64,000 nucleotides of DNA, from the NCBI RefSeq assembly GCF_900130055.1, contig NZ_FQXU01000008.1, positions 62,001 to 126,000 of the forward strand, given 5' to 3'. The DNA comes from Clostridium intestinale DSM 6191 (GTDB lineage Bacteria; Bacillota; Clostridia; Clostridiales; Clostridiaceae). Position 1 is the stretch's first letter, and each line of letters starts with the position of its first letter. Made by a program: the position numbers and the translations under genes. This document shows, in pieces, positions 29,048 to 37,481 of this stretch. The notes under the pieces were generated by a model, which made no database searches, was not told the DNA's origin, and worked only from the letters and a program-made list of their open reading frames with translations.

Positions 29048-30019
29048 ATGATTTATATCCTTAGTGTTTCGAGCCTAGGCGATATTTTGGGAGAAAAGCT
29101 AAGTAAGAATTTCAGCAGCGTATATTTCTCTAAAGATAAGATTAAAGCAGTTGGTCTAAATGAAATAACAAAAGAAGCTATGGAAAAAGCAAAAGGAATA
29201 ATATTTATCTCATCTACAGGAATAGCTGTAAGGGCTATTGCGACCTATTTAAAAGGAAAAACAATAGATCCTGGAGTTGTTGTTGTAGATGCTAAAGGAG
29301 AATATGCTATATCTCTTTTAAGTGGACATTTAGGTGGAGGAAATGAACTTGCAGTAAAAGTTAGTGAAATTCTAAAGGCTATGCCAATTATAACCACAGC
29401 AACAGATTCTTTAGGTGTAAAAGCTCCTGATATGATATCAAAGGAAAATAATTTATTAATATCTGATATGAAAAAAGCTAAGGATATATCAGCTTTTTTA
29501 ATAGAAGGGAAAAAAGTTGTATTTGAAGATGAAGATAAAATTATAGATATTCCTAAAGGATATATTGAATGTACTGAAGGTAGTGAGAACTTACCTAAAG
29601 TTAAAGTCACTAATAAAATAAGTGGTTCAGAAGCTTTAGTTTTAGTAAGGAAAAATCTCATCTTAGGAATCGGTTGTAGGAAAGATGTACCTAAAGAAAA
29701 AATGTTAAATTTTATAAGAGAAAGTTTAAAAGAGTACGGATATAGAGAAGATTCCGTATTAAAAATATCCACCATAGATTTAAAGTCTAAGGAAGAGGCT
29801 ATCTTAAATATTTCTCAAGTTTTTAGCGTTCCTTTAGAAATTCATTCTAGGGGTGAGGTTAGGAAAATAGAGCATTTATTTAAGTGTAGCGATTTTGTTA
29901 GAAAATCTATAGGTGTTGGAGCAGTTGCAGAACCCTGTGTTTATTTAAGCGGGGGAGAAATTGTTGTTGAGAGAATATCAAAAGAAGGAATGACTCTTTG
30001 CATAGGAGAAGGGAGATAA
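29048..30019 (+). CDS. cbiG: Cobalt-precorrin-5A hydrolase CbiG
   Basis: CbiG opens the delta-lactone and releases the C20 fragment as acetaldehyde, allowing ring contraction to be completed. The N-terminal domain has ISSTGIAVRAIA, LSGHLGGGNELA and ATDSLGVKAPD; the C-terminal domain has LGIGCRKDVPKE and the closing GVGAVAEPC segment. It has 323 aa. It starts at the base after the cbiF stop. Confidence 0.95.
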   Translation: MIYILSVSSLGDILGEKLSKNFSSVYFSKDKIKAVGLNEITKEAMEKAKGIIFISSTGIAVRAIATYLKGKTIDPGVVVVDAKGEYAISLLSGHLGGGNELAVKVSEILKAMPIITTATDSLGVKAPDMISKENNLLISDMKKAKDISAFLIEGKKVVFEDEDKIIDIPKGYIECTEGSENLPKVKVTNKISGSEALVLVRKNLILGIGCRKDVPKEKMLNFIRESLKEYGYREDSVLKISTIDLKSKEEAILNISQVFSVPLEIHSRGEVRKIEHLFKCSDFVRKSIGVGAVAEPCVYLSGGEIVVERISKEGMTLCIGEGR

Positions 30020-30022
30020 TAG

Positions 30023-30754
30023 ATGGGTAAATTATATGTAATAGGTATAGGACCTGGTGGATTAGATCAAATGTCTATAAAAGCAAAAGAGGTTTTGGAA
30101 AAGATTGACGTAATAGTAGGATATGTTAAATACATAGATATGGTAAAACCCTTAATAAAGGATAAAGAAATATATTCAAATGGAATGAAAGGTGAAGAAG
30201 CTAGATGTATAGAGGCTTTGAAACTTTCAGAGGATAAGGATGTAGCAGTTATAAGTACTGGAGATTCAGGGATTTATGGAATGGCTGGACTTATATTAGA
30301 ACTTAAAGAAAAAAATCATGATGTTGAAGTTATTCCCGGAATAACAGCATCTTCAGCAGCGGGATCAGTACTTGGAGCACCACTTATGCATGATAACTGT
30401 AACATTTCACTTTCTGACCTTATGACAGATTATGAGCTTATTAAAAAGAGAATAAAATTGGCTGCAGAAGGTGATTTTATTATTTCTTTATATAATCCTA
30501 AATCTAAAGGAAGACCAGACTATTTAAAAGAATCTATAGAAATAATAAAAGAATTTAGAGATGATTCTACACCTATTGGGATAGTTAAAAATGCTTTAAG
30601 AGATGGACAAGAAGCTTATCTAACAACTATAGGTGAGTTTACTGATGAAAATGTAGATATGATGAGTATAGTTATCATAGGAAATTCTCAAAGTTATATA
30701 AAAGATGGTTTCTTTATTACCCCTAGAGGCTATAAACTGGAGCAAAAGAAATGA
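30023..30754 (+). CDS. cbiH: Cobalt-precorrin-3 C17-methyltransferase CbiH
   Basis: CbiH methylates C17 and drives ring contraction. Motifs: IGIGPGGLDQMSIKA, STGDSGIYGMAG, VIPGITASSAAGSVLGAPL and LYNPKSKGR. It has 243 aa. GGAGAAGGGAG lies in the end of cbiG ahead of the ATG. The four-base ATGA overlap with cbiJ indicates coupling. Confidence 0.96.
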   Translation: MGKLYVIGIGPGGLDQMSIKAKEVLEKIDVIVGYVKYIDMVKPLIKDKEIYSNGMKGEEARCIEALKLSEDKDVAVISTGDSGIYGMAGLILELKEKNHDVEVIPGITASSAAGSVLGAPLMHDNCNISLSDLMTDYELIKKRIKLAAEGDFIISLYNPKSKGRPDYLKESIEIIKEFRDDSTPIGIVKNALRDGQEAYLTTIGEFTDENVDMMSIVIIGNSQSYIKDGFFITPRGYKLEQKK

Positions 30755-31521
30755 TTGGAATAATTGTTGGAACTTCAGAAGGAAGAGAATTACTTAAGGG
30801 ACTAAACGAGTTTACTGAGGATATATTTGTATCTACAGCTACTAGCTATGGAGGAGACTTATTAAAAGAATATAGGTATAAAATTCTTAATACAAAACCT
30901 TTAAACAAGGAAGAACTTGAAGAGAAGTTTAAAGAGTTAGATATTAATTTGCTGATAGATGCCTCACATCCTTATGCTGTAGAAGTTTCTAAAAATGTAA
31001 TAGAGGTATGTAATAAGCTTAGGATTGTCTATTTAAGATATGAAAGAAAAGGTATATTAGAAGAGTTCAAAGAATGCTCACAGGTAAATATAGTTTCTAA
31101 TTTTGAAGAACTAGAAGAAAAACTAAAAGTATTTGATGGTACTATCTTAAATACCACAGGAAGTAAAAGCGTTGAAAAAATACTCAAAATGAACTTAAAA
31201 AATAGATTTATGCATAGGGTACTGCCATCTATAGAGGTCATGAAAAAGATGATAGAACTTGGAGTTAGCCCTGATGATATAATAGCTCTAAAAGGATCTC
31301 ACTCAGAGGAATTTAATAGAGCGTGCCTAAAGGAATTTAATTGCAAGGGAATATTGATGAAAGATTCAGGAAAAGAAGGCGGAACTAGAGAAAAGATAAT
31401 GGCAGCACTTAAAGAAGAGGTAGAGGTCTTTGTAATGGATAAAGAAAGAATTAAGTATCCTAAGGTATTTTATGAGATTTCAGAACTAGTGAGTTTTGTA
31501 AAAATCTATGTGAGTACATAA
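30751..31521 (+). CDS. cbiJ: Cobalt-precorrin-6A reductase CbiJ
   Basis: CbiJ reduces cobalt-precorrin-6A to 6B with a pyridine nucleotide. Features: IGIIVGTSEGRELL at the start, LLIDASHPYAVEVSKN, the LNTTGSKSV segment and the near-terminal DSGKEGGTREK. It has 256 aa. It is the last gene of the operon. The later steps (cbiB, cbiP and the nucleotide-loop genes) are not in this window. Confidence 0.94.
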   Translation: MIGIIVGTSEGRELLKGLNEFTEDIFVSTATSYGGDLLKEYRYKILNTKPLNKEELEEKFKELDINLLIDASHPYAVEVSKNVIEVCNKLRIVYLRYERKGILEEFKECSQVNIVSNFEELEEKLKVFDGTILNTTGSKSVEKILKMNLKNRFMHRVLPSIEVMKKMIELGVSPDDIIALKGSHSEEFNRACLKEFNCKGILMKDSGKEGGTREKIMAALKEEVEVFVMDKERIKYPKVFYEISELVSFVKIYVST

Positions 31522-31555
31522 ATTCGTAAATATATATTTAAATATTTATATATTT

Positions 31556-31607
31556 AAATGCGCAAATGCTTATCTGCATATCTGAACATTTAATCATTTG
31601 CACATTT
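31556..31607. repeat. Inverted repeat downstream of cbi operon
   Basis: AAATGCGCAAATG (31556-31568) and CATTTGCACATTT (31595-31607) are inverted copies with one mismatch, spaced by 26 bases. An AT-only near-palindrome precedes them (31529-31557). No T-run follows, so it is not a standard terminator; it may be a decayed small repeat element or a 3' mRNA-stabilising stem. Confidence 0.5.
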
Positions 31608-31613
31608 GAGCAA

Positions 31614-31665
31614 AAAAAAGCAACTGCAATAGTAGCTAAAAACTACTGGTGCAATTGCCTTTTTT
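31614..31665. terminator. Bidirectional terminator between cbi operon and proC
   Basis: GCAACTGCA (31620-31628) pairs with TGCAATTGC (31650-31658, one mismatch), and AGTAG with CTACT closer to the loop. Seven A precede and six T follow, so it can end both the plus-strand cbi operon and the minus-strand proC transcript. Confidence 0.8.
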
Positions 31666-32485
31666 ATTTTGAATTTTGACTATTCATTTTTATAGCTTTT
31701 TTAGTGCAGCTATCTACTGCCTCTATGACAGAACCTCTAAAATTATTTTTCTCGAGAGTATAAACAGCTTCTATAGTTGTTCCACCAGGAGAACATACCA
31801 TATCCTTTAAGGCTCCAGGATGAAGATTTGTTTCTAAAACCATTTTAGCTGAACCTAAAACTGCTTGAGCTGCTATTTTATAGGCTTTGTCCCTTGGAAC
31901 ACCTTGAAGTACCGCGCCATCTGCCATAGCTTCAATAAACATATAAACAAGTGCAGGAGAAGAACCTCCTATGGCAAGAGTTTTATCTATCATTGCTTCA
32001 GGAATAATCTCTGTTTTACCTATACTATTAAACATATCTGTTATTAAGGCAAATTCATCATGGCTAACAGCTGAATTTTTACATAATAAAGTTATGCTTT
32101 CATTAACAAGTGCAGCCGTATTTGGCATAGTTCTAATTACTTTTATGTTTGAAAAGAAATTTTTCTCAACGAAATCTATGCTTACTCCAGCTGCTATGGT
32201 TACTATTAAAACATCTTCTTTTATATAGTCCTTAATTTCTTTAATTACATCACTATAAAAGTGTGGTTTAACAGCTAAAACTAATATATCTGACTTTTTA
32301 GCAACTGATATATTATCCCCAGGATAGATTTCTATTCCGTATTTATCACGGCAAATATCAAGTTTATTTTTAGATGGGTTTGATGCAATAACATTTTCTT
32401 TAGAAATAAAGTTAGATGTTATTATACCTCCTATAATGGCTTGAGCCATATTTCCACACCCAATAAATCCAATAGTTTTATTCAT
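31664..32485 (-). CDS. proC: Pyrroline-5-carboxylate reductase
   Basis: ProC catalyses the last step of proline synthesis, the NAD(P)H reduction of pyrroline-5-carboxylate. The Rossmann motif GFIGCGNMAQAIIGG is at the start, VKPHFY and RTMPNTAALV follow, and the dimerisation domain has the CSPGGTTIEAVYTLE signature. It has 273 aa. AAGGAGG lies 7 bases before the ATG, but that site is one arm of a 9-bp hairpin (32492-32529). It lies downstream of the broken dioxygenase gene on the same strand. Confidence 0.96.
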   Translation of the reverse strand: MNKTIGFIGCGNMAQAIIGGIITSNFISKENVIASNPSKNKLDICRDKYGIEIYPGDNISVAKKSDILVLAVKPHFYSDVIKEIKDYIKEDVLIVTIAAGVSIDFVEKNFFSNIKVIRTMPNTAALVNESITLLCKNSAVSHDEFALITDMFNSIGKTEIIPEAMIDKTLAIGGSSPALVYMFIEAMADGAVLQGVPRDKAYKIAAQAVLGSAKMVLETNLHPGALKDMVCSPGGTTIEAVYTLEKNNFRGSVIEAVDSCTKKAIKMNSQNSK

Positions 32486-32491
32486 AAAATA

Positions 32492-32529
32492 GCCTCCTTT
32501 TTCTAAATATATTTTATCATAAAGGAGGC
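32492..32529 (-). promoter_or_regulatory. Hairpin that sequesters the proC ribosome binding site
   Basis: On the minus strand, GCCTCCTTT pairs perfectly with AAAGGAGGC across a 20-base loop; the second arm contains the proC Shine-Dalgarno. The first arm begins 8 bases after the stop of the upstream dioxygenase frame. A ribosome ending there would melt it, a layout that suggests translational coupling. Confidence 0.6.
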
Positions 32530-32536
32530 CTCATAA

Positions 32537-33317
32537 TTAACTAAATCTGAATAAATCTAAGGCTAAATTACCATATTGGAAGGTGCTTATCAAAGATTCA
32601 CCATCTTTAGAGTGATCACCTGCACCCATAGCAATGAGTAGAGGGATAAAATGTTCATTTCTAGGAACCGCTAAAGATGCACTTGGAGCTAAACTTTCAT
32701 ATTTAAAAAGTTTATCAGTATCCCATTCTTCTATAGCTTTCTTAATCCAATTATTGAAATCTAAAGCCCAAGAATCTATAGAATTTTCTTTATAGAAATC
32801 AACCATTCCAAGATTGTGAACTATACCACCACTAGCAATAATTAATATGTCTTCATCTTTTAGTGGGGATAGAGCTTTACCTATTTCATATTGAGATTTA
32901 TTAGACAGCTTTGGATTAACAGACATTGTTATTACGGGAATATCTATATTAGGAAACATAAGCTTTAGTACTGACCAAGCCCCGTGGTCAATACCCCTAG
33001 AAAAATCTAACTTACTATCAATATTATTTTGAGTTAGAATACTTTGAATTTTTTTTGCTAATATTGAATCAGAGCTAGCTGGATAGTTTACCTCATATAA
33101 TTCTCTTGGAAATCCATAAAAATCATATATCATATATCATATCATAAGGTTTCATTGCACCTATTAATTGTATATCTGATTCCCAGTGAGCTGAGAAAAT
33201 TATTATGGCTTTAGGTTTATTTATAGTTTTAGCATATTGCTTTAAATATTCAGTATATTTATTATTTTCGAATACTAGAGTTGGAGCCCCGTGGGCTACA
33301 AAAATACTTTGATTCAT
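32537..33317 (-). pseudogene. DODA-type extradiol dioxygenase, frameshifted
   Basis: Two overlapping frames together make one class III extradiol ring-cleavage dioxygenase of the LigB/YgiD (4,5-DOPA dioxygenase-like) family. The N-terminal piece (33123-33317) has VAHGAPTLVFEN and FSAHWES with metal-ligand histidines. The C-terminal piece (32537-33133) has DFYGFPRELYEV, GIDHGAWSVL and NEHFIPLLIAMGAG. All family motifs are intact, and only a third copy of a 7-bp tandem repeat (33122-33142) breaks the frame. With two copies the protein reads through (PYDMIYDFYGFP). This could be a recent mutation, a phase-variable gene or an assembly error. The natural substrate is unknown. Confidence 0.85.
33122..33142 (-). 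repeat. Three tandem copies of a 7-bp repeat in dioxygenase gene
   Basis: ATCATAT on the plus strand (ATATGAT in the gene) occurs three times head to tail. Since 7 is not a multiple of 3, copy number sets the frame: two or five copies are in frame, three are not. This is the form expected of slipped-strand mispairing. Confidence 0.85.
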
Positions 33318-33342
33318 AGGAACACATCCTTATAAAAAATTA

Positions 33343-33371
33343 TTGACTTACTATTTGTTAGTTAATATTAT
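33343..33371 (+). promoter_or_regulatory. Plus-strand promoter-like site overlapping the dioxygenase promoter
   Basis: TTGACT (33343-33348), 17 bases, TATTAT (33366-33371). It has the right form but is 192 bases from the next plus-strand gene, which has a closer promoter. The spacer contains ACTA-N5-TAGT, a short dyad that could be an operator. Confidence 0.35.
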
Positions 33372-33395
33372 AAGATAATAAATTGAGGTTTGCAA
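33367..33395 (-). promoter_or_regulatory. Promoter of dioxygenase-proC unit
   Basis: On the minus strand TTGCAA (33395-33390), a 17-base spacer and a perfect TATAAT (33372-33367) lie about 50 bases upstream of the dioxygenase ATG. Confidence 0.65.
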
Positions 33396-33474
33396 TAGTT
33401 AAATTAAAGAAAAAAATTAGTTGAGGAAAAATAAAGAAAGAAGTAAATTAATTTGGTATAATAGGAAATATATG

Positions 33475-33503
33475 TTGACAATAGAATTTGAGATTGTTAT
33501 TCT
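33475..33503 (+). promoter_or_regulatory. SigA-type promoter of chemoreceptor gene
   Basis: TTGACA (33475-33480), a 17-base spacer and TATTCT (33498-33503), 60 bases before the GTG start. Confidence 0.6.
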
Positions 33504-33562
33504 TTAAACTAAGCATAGAGATAATGAATTTCAATTGAATTAAAATACAGGGAGAGGTTAGA

Positions 33563-35329
33563 GTGAGCAGTAGTAAACAAGGTAGTATATTTAGTCTTAA
33601 TTCTATAAAGAAAAAAATGATTTTAGGCTTTTTGTCGGTGATATTAATAAACCTTATAGCTTTTTTAGGACTTGAAATTTTCAATTCCTATAAGCAAATG
33701 AAGGAAGAAGCATTAGATAAAAGTTATGCTTATGCAGAACATATTGAAAAGGTAGTATCACCTATAGGAATAGAGCAAACTGAAAAATTGCAAGAGAAAA
33801 TAAAAGAATTACTTGAGCAATATCCATTAGTAGATTCTATAGGAATAGTTAATGATAAATTAGGATATGTTGCAAATACTAATAAGGGATTAGTGGGACA
33901 ATCATTTAATAATGAATATACTAAAGATTTAATTTCAAATAATAAAGCATTAAGTTTTTCATTAGAAGAAAACTCAGAAGCCAATTACTATTCGGCAGTT
34001 CCTCTATACAAAACAGGTTCTTCAACAAGTTTTGCAGGGACAACGGATGCAGTATCATCAGCTACGACTTCACAAGAAAGTGGGACTGATGGAGTAGCAG
34101 CAGCAAGTGCAAAGGTTAATATATCTGGATTAGTTATTGTGAAGATGGATAATGAAGCAATGCTTCAAGGGCTAAAAGAAAAGATAGTTGATATATCAAT
34201 AATATCGATTATAGTATTTTTAGTATCTATAGGTATAGCTGTAATCATATCTTTAAGTATAACGAAACCTTTAGTAAAGATACGAGATTACTTAAAGGAA
34301 ATGGCATTAGGAGATTTAACCCAAGAAATAAATATAAAGTCAAAAGATGAGCTTAAAGATTTAAGTTTAAACATAAGTAGTACAAATGGAAGTTTGAGAA
34401 AAATGATTTCTGATATAAAGGTGGTTTCTAAGGACATAGAGGAATATTCAAAAGAACTTAAATTATCTTCAGAAGGGGTAGCTAGTGCTAGTGAAGAAAT
34501 AAGCAGTACAATGAATAGCGTAGCTGATAGTACTTCAGTACAAAATGATAATCTATCTGAAGCCATGAATAAGCTTAAAGAATTAGCTTATTCATTAGAG
34601 GAAATTAGTTTAGAAATTCATACAATGGAGAAAGAAAGCACATCAATTAGGTCCATGGCTGATGATGGAACAGAAAAAATTAATTATGTAGTAAAAAGCA
34701 TGGAGGATATGCGAGAATCTTTTGAAGAAATGTCAAGTGGAATAAAGGTTCTAGATGATAACATAATTGAAATTAATTCAATAAGTGAAACTATAAATAA
34801 TGTTGCAAAGCAAACCAACTTACTTTCTTTAAATGCAGCAATTGAAGCATCAAGAGCAAATGAAGCTGGAAATGGTTTTGCAGTTGTTGCAAACGAAGTT
34901 AAAAAATTAGCAGAGCAAACATTAGAATCTTCAGAAATTATAGCAAAACTTATAAAAAATATATCAAATAATTCAAAAATGGTATCAGATACAGCCATGA
35001 AATCTATAGATAAATTTGAAGAACAGTCAGAAATAATATCTAATACAATTGTTGCATTTGATACTATCGTTAATCAAATAAATGTAGTAATTCCTAAAAT
35101 AAATAATGTATCAACGATAATAAAAAATACTAATACAATAAAAGATAAAGTGATGAATAATGTTCAGAATATAAGTTCGGAATCAGAAGAACTGTCAGCT
35201 TCTGTAGAAGAGGTTACTCAATCAGTAGAAGAACAGTCAGCTACAATTGTAGACTTATCAGGACTATCTGATAGGCTTCATGAAACGGCTAGAGATATGA
35301 TTGAGGCAGTAAAACATTTTAAAATTTAA
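33563..35329 (+). CDS. Methyl-accepting chemotaxis protein
   Basis: This transmembrane chemoreceptor signals to CheA. It has one membrane helix at about residues 18-40, an extracellular sensor domain (about 41-208), a second helix (about 211-234), a HAMP domain, and a long coiled-coil signalling domain with the highly conserved tip [22 protein letters not shown] near residue 415-440 (shown here only by name of its start). The sensor domain ends in a Ser/Thr/Ala-rich stretch (about residues 150-185), odd for this family and perhaps a flexible linker. It starts at GTG, with GGGAGAGG 5 bases ahead; 588 aa. The ligand is unknown. Confidence 0.93.
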   Translation: MSSSKQGSIFSLNSIKKKMILGFLSVILINLIAFLGLEIFNSYKQMKEEALDKSYAYAEHIEKVVSPIGIEQTEKLQEKIKELLEQYPLVDSIGIVNDKLGYVANTNKGLVGQSFNNEYTKDLISNNKALSFSLEENSEANYYSAVPLYKTGSSTSFAGTTDAVSSATTSQESGTDGVAAASAKVNISGLVIVKMDNEAMLQGLKEKIVDISIISIIVFLVSIGIAVIISLSITKPLVKIRDYLKEMALGDLTQEINIKSKDELKDLSLNISSTNGSLRKMISDIKVVSKDIEEYSKELKLSSEGVASASEEISSTMNSVADSTSVQNDNLSEAMNKLKELAYSLEEISLEIHTMEKESTSIRSMADDGTEKINYVVKSMEDMRESFEEMSSGIKVLDDNIIEINSISETINNVAKQTNLLSLNAAIEASRANEAGNGFAVVANEVKKLAEQTLESSEIIAKLIKNISNNSKMVSDTAMKSIDKFEEQSEIISNTIVAFDTIVNQINVVIPKINNVSTIIKNTNTIKDKVMNNVQNISSESEELSASVEEVTQSVEEQSATIVDLSGLSDRLHETARDMIEAVKHFKI

Positions 35330-35335
35330 TAATAA

Positions 35336-35377
35336 AAATAAGGTTGTTTTCAATTAATGGAAATAACCTTATTTTTA
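35336..35377 (+). terminator. Terminator of chemoreceptor gene
   Basis: A long stem pairs 35336-35351 with 35359-35375 (core AATAAGGTT with AACCTTATT) and ends in TTTTTATTT. Confidence 0.8.
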
Positions 35378-35415
35378 TTTAAATTCAGTTTAAAAAAGTT
35401 GTGTAGAATTATAAT
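35378..35415 (+). promoter_or_regulatory. Response-regulator box and promoter of two-component operon
   Basis: TTTAAATTCAGTTTAAA (35378-35394) is a direct repeat of TTTAAA with an 11-bp period, the spacing OmpR-family regulators bind. It covers the -35 position of a perfect TATAAT (35410-35415) that has no consensus -35, the arrangement of an activator-dependent, autoregulated promoter. Confidence 0.5.
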
Positions 35416-35438
35416 AAATAAAGAGAGGTGAAATCAAT

Positions 35439-36110
35439 ATGAGCAAAATACTTATAGTTGATGATGATCCATATATTAGAGAGTTAGTAAAGGTACTTTT
35501 GAAAAATGAGGGATTTGATATACTAGAGGCTTCTGATGGAGTAGAGGCACTTGTAGAAATTCAAAAAGAAAAGGTTAATATTGCGGTTATTGATATAATG
35601 ATGCCTAATATGGATGGTTGGGATTTATGTAAGGAAATTAGAAAATACTATGATATGCCTATACTTATGCTTACAGCTAAGGGGGACATAACACAGAAAG
35701 TAAAGGGCTTTGAGCTAGGAACTGATGACTATATGGTTAAACCTTTTGAACCATTAGAATTAGTAGCTAGAGTAAAAGCTTTGCTTAAAAGATATCTTAT
35801 AACTGCTTCTGAAATAATAGAGGTTGGAGAGTTATCAATTAATCACAAAACTTATGAGGTAACAGATAGAGGTGAAAATTTAAACTTACCTTTAAAAGAA
35901 TTTGAACTTTTGTTTAAGCTTGGAAGTTATCCAGGAAGAACTTTTTCAAGGGATGAATTAATTGAAGATATATGGGGTTATGATTTTGAAGGCAATGAAA
36001 GAACTCTAGATGTTCATGTTAATAGGCTTAGAGAAAGATTTCCAGAAAACAAATATTCCTTTAAGATAAAGACAATTAGAGGCCTTGGATATAGGATAGA
36101 GGTGAAATAA
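35439..36110 (+). CDS. OmpR-family response regulator
   Basis: The receiver domain has the acidic pair DDD near residue 8-10, the phospho-acceptor Asp52 in AVIDIMMPNMDG and the lysine in MVKPFEPLE. The winged-helix domain includes LPLKEFELLFKLG and ends TIRGLGYRIE. It has 223 aa. It pairs with the kinase that starts in its stop codon. Its own promoter carries a candidate binding box, repeated just after the kinase gene. The target genes and stimulus are unknown. Confidence 0.93.
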   Translation: MSKILIVDDDPYIRELVKVLLKNEGFDILEASDGVEALVEIQKEKVNIAVIDIMMPNMDGWDLCKEIRKYYDMPILMLTAKGDITQKVKGFELGTDDYMVKPFEPLELVARVKALLKRYLITASEIIEVGELSINHKTYEVTDRGENLNLPLKEFELLFKLGSYPGRTFSRDELIEDIWGYDFEGNERTLDVHVNRLRERFPENKYSFKIKTIRGLGYRIEVK

Positions 36111-37180
36111 TGAGATTTAGAAAAGGTAAAATTCATAATATCGTTGGAGTTCTCTTAGGATTAATTGTATTAAGTGCATTTATTATGTTAGCTTTCTTTA
36201 TCACTAGTTTTATTTATAAGACTATAGGGAAAACTCCTAATATACTGATTACTCAGATGATAAATTCCCTTTTAGGAATATTTTTTCTAGTTACAACAAT
36301 ATTTTCAACAATTAATTTTGGCAGCAAAAACTATAGGGAGTATCAAATCAACATGTTTAAATCTATAGTAGAAGCAATGGAAAAAATGTCAAAAGGAGAT
36401 TTTAATGTAAAACTAGAGTATGATCATAACAAAATTAAACCATTTGTGGCCTTAGTAAAAGGGGTTAATAGCATGGCTTTAGAGCTAAGTACAATGGAAA
36501 AAATGAGGCAAGAATTTGTTTCTAATGTTTCCCACGAGATTCAATCTCCTCTAACTTCCATAAAAGGTTTTGCACAAGTATTGAGAAATAATAATTTGAG
36601 TGAAGAAGAGAGGGTTCATTACTTAAATATTATTGAAACTGAAAGTACTAGATTATCCAAACTAGGGGATAATTTGCTTAAACTAGCGACTTTAGATTCA
36701 GATCAAGTTGAGCTTCAACTTAAAAGCTATAGATTAGATAAACAGATAAGGAGCACTATATTATCTCTTGAGCCTCATTGGGAAAGAAAAAATATTAAAT
36801 TTGAAATATTTATGGAGGAAGTAGAGATAATAGGAGATGAAGGAATGCTTAATCAAGTGTGGACTAATTTAATTCATAATAGTATAAAGTTCACAGAAGA
36901 AAATGGACAAATAAAAATATATTTAAGCCAAGTTCAAGATAAAGTTGAGTTTAAGATAATAGATACTGGAATAGGAATTGATGAAGAGGAGCAACTGCAT
37001 ATTTTTGAACGTTTTTATAAAGCTGATAAAGCTAGAGCTAGATCAATTGGGGGTAATGGATTGGGTCTTTCAATAGTAAAAAGAATTATTGAAGTTCACA
37101 AAGGTTCAATAGAGGTTCAAAGTGAGTTAGGTAATGGAAGTACATTTACTATTTATTTATCTAGTAAGTTTATTAAGTAG
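36110..37180 (+). CDS. Sensor histidine kinase
   Basis: Two N-terminal membrane helices (about residues 12-36 and 48-70) enclose only a very short outside loop, so it may sense within the membrane or through a partner. A HAMP-like linker is followed by the HisKA box VSHEIQSPLTSIKGF (His near 142) and the ATPase domain with NLIHNSIKFT, DTGIGI and GNGLGLSIVKRI. It has 356 aa. The ATG overlaps the regulator stop by one base. A short-loop kinase beside an ABC exporter is common in envelope-stress systems, but the link is inference. Confidence 0.92.
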   Translation: MRFRKGKIHNIVGVLLGLIVLSAFIMLAFFITSFIYKTIGKTPNILITQMINSLLGIFFLVTTIFSTINFGSKNYREYQINMFKSIVEAMEKMSKGDFNVKLEYDHNKIKPFVALVKGVNSMALELSTMEKMRQEFVSNVSHEIQSPLTSIKGFAQVLRNNNLSEEERVHYLNIIETESTRLSKLGDNLLKLATLDSDQVELQLKSYRLDKQIRSTILSLEPHWERKNIKFEIFMEEVEIIGDEGMLNQVWTNLIHNSIKFTEENGQIKIYLSQVQDKVEFKIIDTGIGIDEEEQLHIFERFYKADKARARSIGGNGLGLSIVKRIIEVHKGSIEVQSELGNGSTFTIYLSSKFIK

Positions 37181-37195
37181 TTTAAATTCAGTTTA
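37181..37195 (+). promoter_or_regulatory. Second copy of the response-regulator box
   Basis: TTTAAATTCAGTTTA is identical over 15 bases to 35378-35392, and starts at the base after the kinase stop. A TATACT lies at 37207-37212 but the spacing differs from the first copy. It may let the regulator act on the downstream region. Confidence 0.4.
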
Positions 37196-37481
37196 TAAAT
37201 ATGATATATACTGTTGACCTTGACCTTAGGTTATGAATTATTATAGTAAATATAAATTGTTATTGTAGCAATAAACAATTAGTAAGAATATAATTTTAGG
37301 GTGAAAATTAATTAGGTAGCTAACTAAAATTTTTGTGAACAAAACGATGTGAAAATATTTACATTAGTTAATTTAAACACAACAAACTATAAATATTATA
37401 TAGATAAAGCAAGTAAATACCCTATTTGCATAATCTGAAATGATATTAATGTTTTATTAATAAATTGGAATTATAAAGATA
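37196..37481. other. Intergenic region upstream of MarR operon
   Basis: About 285 bases with no credible ORF. It holds a MarR-type dyad at 37312-37327, a further half-site TTAGTTAA near 37366, and a TTGACCTTGACCTTAGG stretch at 37213-37229 with partial dyad symmetry. No terminator, tRNA or riboswitch was recognised. Confidence 0.5.
37312..37327 (+). promoter_or_regulatory. Upstream MarR-type operator
   Basis: TTAGGTAGCTAACTAA is a near-perfect dyad and matches 13 of 16 bases of the site next to the MarR gene (37521-37536). Confidence 0.45.

Noticed and set aside
29245-29775. A 176-codon minus-strand frame inside cbiG
   Set aside because: Antisense to a clear cbiG, with low-complexity composition and no ribosome site.
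33457-33462. TATAAT as the chemoreceptor -10 element
   Set aside because: No -35 lies at suitable distance, while TTGACA-N17-TATTCT at 33475-33503 is complete and closer to the gene.
37207-37235. A MerR-type operator and promoter around TTGACCTTGACCTTAGG
   Set aside because: The dyad is partial, the spacing to a -10 is unclear and no MerR gene is in the window.
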